Source: Cellulomonas sp.
GTDB taxonomy: Bacteria; Actinomycetota; Actinomycetes; Actinomycetales; Cellulomonadaceae
Assembly: GCA_031178805.1 (NCBI GenBank)
Contig: JAPSIJ010000014.1
Location: 1-16,881 of the forward strand
Direction: 5' to 3'
Length of the DNA stretch: 16,881 nucleotides
Shown piece by piece: positions 13,679 through 16,881 of the stretch. Within the stretch, counting starts at the first letter, position 1, and every line of letters begins with the position of its first letter. The notes beneath the pieces were generated by a model. The model made no database searches. It was not told where the DNA came from and saw only the letters and a program-made list of their open reading frames with translations. Position numbers and translations under genes: made by a program.

Positions 13679-15675
13679 GCGAGAAGACCGTCCGGCAGGA
13701 GCCGGAGCTGACCGAGGAGGAGAAGCTCGAGATCGAGCTCGGCGAGCAGGCGCGGCTCGCGTCCGACTCGTGGGAGGGCGTCGCCCCCGGCAAGGCCGAC
13801 AACTTCAAGGAGTCGTTCGGCCGGATGATCGGGCTGCTGCGCCCGTACCGCGCCGCGCTGATCGCCGTGACGCTGCTGGGGTCCGCCGGCGTCGTGCTCA
13901 CCGTGCTCGCGCCGCGGGTCCTGGGCCGGGCGACCGACGCGGTGTTCTCGGGCTTCCTGTCCCGGCAGCTGCCGGAGGGCGTCAGCCAGGACGACGCCGT
14001 GGCCGGGCTGCGGGCGAACGGCCAGGAGCAGCTCGCCGGGATGGTCGCGGCCATGGACCGGCTGGTGCCGGGCGCGGGCATCGACTTCGGGCTGCTGGGC
14101 CGGCTGCTGCTCACCGTGCTCGCCCTGTACGTGGTGGGCGCGCTGCTGACCTGGCTGCAGGGCTACATCATCAACGTCATCATGGTCCGCGCCATGTGGC
14201 GCCTGCGCGAGCAGGTCGAGGTCAAGATCAACCGGCTGCCGCTGGCGTACTTCGACAAGGTGCAGCGCGGCGAGCTGATCTCCCGGGTCACCAACGACAT
14301 CGACAACATCACCCAGACGATGCAGCAGTCGCTGTCCACCGCGCTGACCTCGGTCCTCACCGTCATCGGCGTCCTGGTGATGATGTTCTCCATCTCCTGG
14401 CAGCTCGCCCTGGTCGCGCTGGTGTCCATCCCGCTGATGGGTGTCATCTTCGGGATCATCGGCCCGAAGTCGCAGAAGGCGTTCGGCATCCAGTGGCGCA
14501 AGGTCGGCCGCCTGAACGCGCGCGTCGAGGAGTCCTTCTCCGGGCACGCGCTGGTCAAGGTCTTCGGCCGCCGCCAGGACTTCGCGGACCGGTTCCGCGA
14601 CGAGAACGAGGAGCTGTACAAGGCGTCGTTCCGGGCGCAGTTCCTGTCCGGGATCATCTGGCCCGGCATGTCGTTCGTCGGGAACCTGACGTACGTCGGC
14701 ATCGCGGTGCTGGGCGGCGTGATGGTCGCCAACGGCACCATGCGGCTCGGCAGCGTGCAGGCGTTCATCCAGTACGCGCAGATGTTCACCCAGCCGCTGT
14801 CCGAGCTCGGCGGCATGGCCGCGGTCGTGCAGTCCGGCACCGCGTCCGCGGAGCGGGTGTTCCAGCTGCTCGACGAGGAGGAGCAGCGCCCCGACGACGC
14901 CGACGCGCCGAAGCCGGTCGCCGGCGACGGCACCATCGAGTTCGACCGGGTGTCGTTCTCCTACACGCCGGACAGCCCGCTCATCACCGACCTGTCGTTC
15001 TCCGTGCGGCCCGGCCAGACCGTGGCGATTGTCGGCCCGACCGGCGCGGGCAAGACCACGCTGGTCAACCTGCTGATGCGGTTCTACGAGCTCGACGGGG
15101 GCCGGATCCTCGTGGACGGCCAGGACATCGCGACCCTCACCCGGCACGACGCCCGCGCCCGCACCGGCATGGTGCTGCAGGACCCGTGGCTGTTCGCCGG
15201 CACGATCCGCGAGAACATCCGCTACGGCCGGCAGTCCGCGACCGACGAGGAGATCCTCGAGGCGGCCCGCGCCACCTACGTGGACCGGTTCGTGCACTCG
15301 CTCCCGCACGGGTACGACACCGTGCTGGAGGAGGACGCGGCCAACCTGTCGGCGGGGGAGAAGCAGCTCATCACCATCGCGCGGGCGTTCGTCGCCCGGC
15401 CGTCGGTGCTGATCCTGGACGAGGCGACCTCCTCGGTGGACACCCGCACCGAGCGGCTGCTGCAGCAGGCGATGGCCACGCTGCGACAGGGCCGGACCTC
15501 GTTCGTCATCGCGCACCGGCTGTCCACCATCCGCGACGCCGACTTGATCCTCGTCATGGAGCAGGGCGCGATCGTGGAGCAGGGCACGCACGACGAGCTC
15601 GTCGCCGCCGGCGGGGCGTACCACCGGCTGTACCAGTCGCAGTTCGCCGGCGCCGTCGTCGAGGCGGACGCGTGA
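13675..15675 (+). CDS. ABC exporter subunit with catalytic ATP site (TM288-like)
   Basis: A 666-residue half-transporter and partner of the preceding gene. An acidic, soluble N-terminal extension (1-48) precedes the six-helix domain (about 55-390). An insert of about 50 residues between the first two helices (about 93-138) probably faces outside. The nucleotide-binding domain has Walker A GPTGAGKTT (454-462), Gln502 in VLQDPWLF, Walker B VLILDE (578-583) with catalytic Glu583, and switch His614 in VIAHRLSTI. The signature reads LSAGEKQL (558-565) rather than LSGGQ. This matches the expected asymmetry: the consensus site uses this subunit's Walker motifs with the other subunit's intact signature. 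The ATG at 13675 has GGAGG seven bases upstream. The stop overlaps the next gene by four bases. Confidence 0.97.
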   Translation: MSEKTVRQEPELTEEEKLEIELGEQARLASDSWEGVAPGKADNFKESFGRMIGLLRPYRAALIAVTLLGSAGVVLTVLAPRVLGRATDAVFSGFLSRQLPEGVSQDDAVAGLRANGQEQLAGMVAAMDRLVPGAGIDFGLLGRLLLTVLALYVVGALLTWLQGYIINVIMVRAMWRLREQVEVKINRLPLAYFDKVQRGELISRVTNDIDNITQTMQQSLSTALTSVLTVIGVLVMMFSISWQLALVALVSIPLMGVIFGIIGPKSQKAFGIQWRKVGRLNARVEESFSGHALVKVFGRRQDFADRFRDENEELYKASFRAQFLSGIIWPGMSFVGNLTYVGIAVLGGVMVANGTMRLGSVQAFIQYAQMFTQPLSELGGMAAVVQSGTASAERVFQLLDEEEQRPDDADAPKPVAGDGTIEFDRVSFSYTPDSPLITDLSFSVRPGQTVAIVGPTGAGKTTLVNLLMRFYELDGGRILVDGQDIATLTRHDARARTGMVLQDPWLFAGTIRENIRYGRQSATDEEILEAARATYVDRFVHSLPHGYDTVLEEDAANLSAGEKQLITIARAFVARPSVLILDEATSSVDTRTERLLQQAMATLRQGRTSFVIAHRLSTIRDADLILVMEQGAIVEQGTHDELVAAGGAYHRLYQSQFAGAVVEADA

Positions 15676-16013
15676 TCCGCGGGCCGCTGGGCCGCGTGCC
15701 GACCGCGGTGCTCGCGGCGGCGACCCTCGTGCTGGGGTTCGCCGTCGCGCAGGGCACCGGCGTGCGGGCCCTCGGCGGGCTGGTGCTCGTGCTGGGCGTC
15801 GCGTGGTGCGGCTGGCGGTCGCTGCCCGCGGCGGGCTGGCTCCGGGTGGCGGCCGTGGTCGTCCTCGGAGCGGTGTGCTTCGTCGGCGCGCACGTGCTGG
15901 CCTCGGGCATCGGGGCGTGGCCGTCCGTGCTGCTCGCCGCCGCGGTGCTCGCGGGCGGGACCTCGCTGCTGGTCGACCGCGGCGGACGGCCCGTGGCGGC
16001 CCGCCCGGCCTGA
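15672..16013 (+). CDS. Small four-helix membrane protein, third gene of the exporter operon
   Basis: A 113-residue protein of unknown function with four likely membrane helices, near 8-27, 31-48, 56-76 and 82-101, separated by very short loops. N- and C-terminal ends are basic (VIRGPLGR and DRGGRPVAARPA). The GTG overlaps the exporter stop (GTGA), and a GAGG lies seven bases upstream, so it is translated with the transporter. No conserved motif was recognised. It could be an accessory subunit of the exporter or an unrelated passenger. The frame is strongly hydrophobic and fills the gap to the convergent gene, which supports it being real. Confidence 0.82.
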   Translation: MIRGPLGRVPTAVLAAATLVLGFAVAQGTGVRALGGLVLVLGVAWCGWRSLPAAGWLRVAAVVVLGAVCFVGAHVLASGIGAWPSVLLAAAVLAGGTSLLVDRGGRPVAARPA

Positions 16014-16025
16014 TCCTCCGGGGCG

Positions 16026-16727
16026 TCAGGCGCGCGGCGCCGGCACGGTGCTCGCCGAGGCGGCGGTCGCTGACCGGGAGGCGGCGGCCGCGGAGGCGGC
16101 GGCGGCGCCCTCGGCGGCTCGCGTCGCGTCGTGCCGAGCCAGGGTGCGCAGCCCGGCGCCGACCTCCGTCGCGAGGTCCAGCGCGTGGTCGACGAGCGAC
16201 GCGGCCCGCAGCCCGTCGGCCAGCGCCACCAGCTGCCGGGCGAACCCGTCCGGCGACACGTCCGGCGCCGCCCAGCCCCGCGCCTGCAGGGCCCGCAGCA
16301 GCGCGGCGCACCGGGAGGCGGCCGCGGCGCGGTGCCGCCCCGCCCACGCGTGCGCGGGGTGCCCGGGGTCCGAGGCCGCCGCGGTGGCGCTCACGTGCAG
16401 CCGCACGAGGTGCCCGTCCGACGACCACCGCGCCACCACGCCGGCCAGCGCGGCCGCGGGGTCGGCGGCCTCGGCCACCCGGGCCTCGTCGAAGGCCGCC
16501 AGCGTGCGGGCGTCGGCGTGGTCCAGCGCACCCACGAGCAGGTGGTCCCGCGACGGGAACAGGTACAGCACCTGGGCGTCGCTCAGCCCGGCGCGCCGGG
16601 CCACCTCGGCCAGGGTGAGCTGCGGGTGGCCGACCTCGGCCACGAGGTCGTACGCCGTCCGGGACAGCAGGGCCATGCGGTCGCGCGTCCGGCCGGAGGA
16701 GCCGCGGGGCGCGTGCGGGACCGGCAT
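16026..16727 (-). CDS. TetR-family transcriptional regulator
   Basis: A 233-residue DNA-binding protein. The N-terminal TetR domain has the helix-turn-helix LTLAEVARRAGLSDAQVLYLF (37-57), followed by PSRDHLL, the usual start of helix 4. Residues 70-200 form an all-helical ligand and dimer domain without a recognisable specificity. The C-terminal 30 residues are an Ala/Ser-rich low-complexity tail (AAAASAAAASRSATAAS), probably disordered. ATG 16727 is chosen because a TAGGGT -10 sits seven bases upstream; a start at 16805 would add a non-conserved stretch. It converges on the ABC exporter operon, with 12 bases between stop codons. It may regulate that exporter, as TetR proteins often do, but the convergent layout does not prove it. 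Confidence 0.93.
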   Translation of the reverse strand: MPVPHAPRGSSGRTRDRMALLSRTAYDLVAEVGHPQLTLAEVARRAGLSDAQVLYLFPSRDHLLVGALDHADARTLAAFDEARVAEAADPAAALAGVVARWSSDGHLVRLHVSATAAASDPGHPAHAWAGRHRAAAASRCAALLRALQARGWAAPDVSPDGFARQLVALADGLRAASLVDHALDLATEVGAGLRTLARHDATRAAEGAAAASAAAASRSATAASASTVPAPRA

Positions 16728-16734
16728 GACCAGG

Positions 16735-16756
16735 ACCCTACCGACGGTGCGCCGTC
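16735..16756 (-). promoter_or_regulatory. tetR -10 box with adjacent inverted repeat
   Basis: On the minus strand TAGGGT (16740 to 16735) ends seven bases before the ATG of the TetR gene, pointing to a leaderless transcript; no Shine-Dalgarno is visible. Directly upstream, GACGG (16743-16747) and CCGTC (16752-16756) form a small inverted repeat within the spacer of this promoter, the expected place for an autoregulatory TetR operator. The -35 is not recognisable. Confidence 0.45.
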
Positions 16757-16820
16757 CCGGCCCGCCGAGCGCGGGGACGACCGGCGCGCCCCCGCACCCC
16801 CGCACCCCGAGTCCACTCCG

Positions 16821-16881
16821 CGGCCTCGAGGTCGTCCGCTCGTGGCGAGGTCGTCCGTCGCAGGTGACGACCTCGCGGCCG
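16821..16881. repeat. Intergenic inverted-repeat element cut by the window edge
   Basis: CGAGGTCGTCCG occurs at 16827-16838 and 16846-16857. The inverse, GACGACCTCGC, lies at 16866-16876 and is a perfect complement of GCGAGGTCGTC at 16845-16855, leaving a 10-base spacer. An outer pairing of 16821-16836 with 16866-16881 also matches at 15 of 16 positions. No gene is evident in 16728-16881. Confidence 0.65.

Noticed and set aside
13630..16428. A 932-residue minus-strand open frame opposite the exporter genes
   Set aside because: Its translation is low-complexity Arg/Asp/His/Gly-rich with no domain, and it lies antisense to two fully motif-supported ABC genes.
16728..16805. Upstream extension of the TetR protein to a Met at 16805
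   Set aside because: It would add a Gly/Arg/Pro-rich stretch with no homology features and would run through the TAGGGT promoter and the inverted repeat.

Overview
This is a very GC-rich chromosomal segment (roughly three quarters G+C by eye). The predominance of GTG starts, 4-nt GTGA/ATGA gene overlaps, TAGGGT-type -10 boxes and the protein families all point to a high-GC actinobacterium. The cmk-plsC-der order and the GH105-type hydrolase would suit a Cellulomonas-like member of the Micrococcales, but that placement is inference. No mobile element, CRISPR array or rRNA was seen.

Layout. (1) 1-4088, plus strand: the 3' part of cmk (cytidylate kinase), a PlsC-type acyltransferase, der (the double GTPase of ribosome assembly) and an uncharacterised polytopic membrane protein carrying a GLFIDEIGKF motif. 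(2) 4154-4278: tRNA-Pro(GGG) and a long GNRA-looped hairpin terminator. (3) 4310-6953, minus strand: a tightly overlapping operon of a CPBP intramembrane protease, a DesK/NarX-type histidine kinase and a NarL/FixJ response regulator. (4) 6954-7129: a divergent control region with two related palindromes and a good promoter for the rightward genes. (5) 7130-9153, plus strand: an RsbQ-type alpha/beta hydrolase and a PAS-PP2C phosphatase of RsbP architecture, which together form an energy-stress signalling module. (6) 9179-10165, minus strand: a cytoplasmic GH88/GH105-type hydrolase. (7) 10166-10462: an intergenic region with a striking 62-bp near-palindrome made of four evenly spaced half-sites. 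(8) 10463-11844, plus strand: a secreted, C-terminally anchored DUF4142 protein coupled to a class F-like sortase. (9) 11945-16013, plus strand: a heterodimeric ABC exporter with one degenerate ATP site, coupled to a small four-helix membrane protein. (10) 16026-16727, minus strand: a TetR regulator convergent with the exporter. The window closes inside another intergenic inverted-repeat element.

How the genes fit together. The left part is housekeeping (CMP phosphorylation, phospholipid acylation, 50S maturation, tRNA). The rest consists of envelope and stress functions, mostly small translationally coupled operons that pair a sensor or enzyme with a partner: protease with two-component system, hydrolase with phosphatase, DUF4142 protein with sortase, exporter with a small membrane protein. 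Seven gene pairs overlap by exactly four bases. The most rewarding items for follow-up are the RsbQ-RsbP module, the DUF4142-sortase pair, the duplicated palindromes between the divergent operons and the four-half-site palindrome at 10253-10314.
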